From: Bacteroidota bacterium
GTDB taxonomy: Bacteria; Bacteroidota; Bacteroidia; Chitinophagales; Chitinophagaceae
Assembly (NCBI GenBank): GCA_028876035.1
Contig: JAGWTK010000228.1
Location: 1-6,480, forward strand
Length of the DNA: 6,480 nt
Reading direction: 5' to 3'
Shown: piece after piece, positions 5,979 through 6,480 of the stretch
How the letters are laid out: each line of letters starts with the position of its first letter
Numbering within the stretch: the stretch's first letter is position 1
The notes under the pieces: generated by a model
What the model saw: only the letters and a program-made list of their open reading frames with translations
The model's database searches: none
What the model was told of the DNA's origin: nothing
Program-made: the position numbers and the translations under genes

Positions 5979-6035
5979 GCCAGCCGGCGCAACCCCGGGG
6001 GCGAAAAAACAGTCAATCCATAAAACCACTACACC

Positions 6036-6389
6036 ATGAGAAAAATACTGGGCTACCTGGTCCTCGCGCTGGTACTCTCCGGCGCACTGATCGTCTATTG
6101 GAATTATTACAATGTATTCAGTGACGGCGAACGCAAAGGTGTGCTCATTAAAATCACCAAGAAAGGCAACATCTTCAAAACCTGGGAAGGCGAGATGTGG
6201 TTAAGTTGCCGGCAGATGGTGAACCCTGAAAAATTTCTGTTCTCTATTCAGGACAAGGGCCTGGCCGATAGCCTGGAGAATTTGCAGGATCAATGCATAC
6301 AGGTAAAATACAGTCAGTACCGGAAAACCATTCCCTGGCGCGGCGATAGTGAATACATCATCACTGGCTTTACCAAATCCAGTCAGTAG
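6036..6389 (+). CDS. Small single-span membrane protein, unknown function
   Basis: The 117-residue protein has one hydrophobic segment at about 4-22, either a membrane anchor or an uncleaved signal, and a soluble domain of about 90 residues, probably periplasmic. Visible patterns are YNVFSDGERKGVLIKITKKG (26-45), then FKTWEGEMW (48-56), and IPWRGDSEYIITGF (99-112). The SDGERxGxLIKxxKKGNIFKTWEGE pattern recalls a family of short Bacteroidota proteins that, from memory, are often labelled 6-phosphogluconate dehydrogenase in databases. Nothing here resembles that enzyme: the protein is far too short and has no Rossmann GxGxxG motif. No Shine-Dalgarno or -7 element is seen upstream, so transcription from the peptidase promoter is likely. 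The true function is unknown. Confidence 0.85.
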   Translation: MRKILGYLVLALVLSGALIVYWNYYNVFSDGERKGVLIKITKKGNIFKTWEGEMWLSCRQMVNPEKFLFSIQDKGLADSLENLQDQCIQVKYSQYRKTIPWRGDSEYIITGFTKSSQ

Positions 6390-6392
6390 CTT

Positions 6393-6480
6393 TTAGTACG
6401 CCGCATTGATAAGGAAGATGGCCGGGCGTTTATGGATATCCGGTAGTTTGTTCTTCCATTGAGCAATGGTTTGGGTGCGG
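6393..6480 (-). CDS. C-terminal fragment of a minus-strand gene, cut by window edge
   Basis: A minus-strand frame is open from the window edge to a TAA at 6395-6393. It gives 28 residues, including the stretch QWKNKLPDIHKRPAIFLINA followed by AY and the stop. The mix of a charged helix and a hydrophobic strand, and codon use like that of its neighbours, look like real protein. No family can be named from this much. If real, it converges on the small membrane protein gene with three bases between the stop codons, leaving no room for a separate terminator. A chance open frame of 29 codons cannot be excluded. Confidence 0.55.
   Translation of the reverse strand, partial: RTQTIAQWKNKLPDIHKRPAIFLINAAY

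Noticed and set aside
5993..6009. GC-rich ccccgggg palindrome followed by an A-run between the peptidase and the small membrane protein gene
   Set aside because: On the plus strand the run following it is A and not T, and no extended stem can be drawn. It is not a terminator in the direction of transcription.

Overview
The window looks like chromosomal DNA from a member of the Bacteroidota, most likely family Chitinophagaceae. The evidence is the gene set (a DUF4292 lipoprotein, an EnvC-type protein with a degenerate LytM domain, and a BshA of the Bacteroidota type), start codons without clear Shine-Dalgarno sequences, and matches to the Bacteroidota promoter -7 element TAnnTTTG. The family-level placement is inference from protein style and not a database result.

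Layout. Positions 1-532 hold no gene that I can support. They contain a duplicated composite repeat (about 108-265 and 266-498), two REP-like hairpins in opposite orientation, and 7-bp tandem repeats running almost up to a perfect TAnnTTTG element at 520-527. Next come three plus-strand genes: dut (dUTPase, 533-973), a DUF4292 lipoprotein 15 bp later (989-1813), and an EnvC/LytM-type murein hydrolase activator (1879-3177). A 171-bp convergent spacer (3178-3348) carries another pair of 7-bp-type repeats facing each other. bshA lies on the minus strand (4476-3349) and is divergent from a secreted M28 carboxypeptidase-Q-like metallopeptidase (4596-5978). A small single-span membrane protein of unknown function follows (6036-6389). 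At the right edge, the last 28 codons of a minus-strand gene converge on it with a 3-bp gap.

How the genes fit together. dut is housekeeping: it removes dUTP and supplies dUMP. The DUF4292 lipoprotein and EnvC-like protein are both envelope proteins, plausibly for outer-membrane lipoprotein biogenesis and septal peptidoglycan splitting. BshA makes the first committed intermediate of bacillithiol, the low-molecular-weight thiol used by many Bacteroidota. The M28 enzyme and the small membrane protein form a probable two-gene unit, but no joint function can be read from the sequence.

I looked for an undescribed system and did not find one in the coding regions, which look like ordinary core genes. 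The part that is hardest to explain is the repeat-rich non-coding DNA upstream of dut and its relation to the repeats in the envC/bshA spacer.
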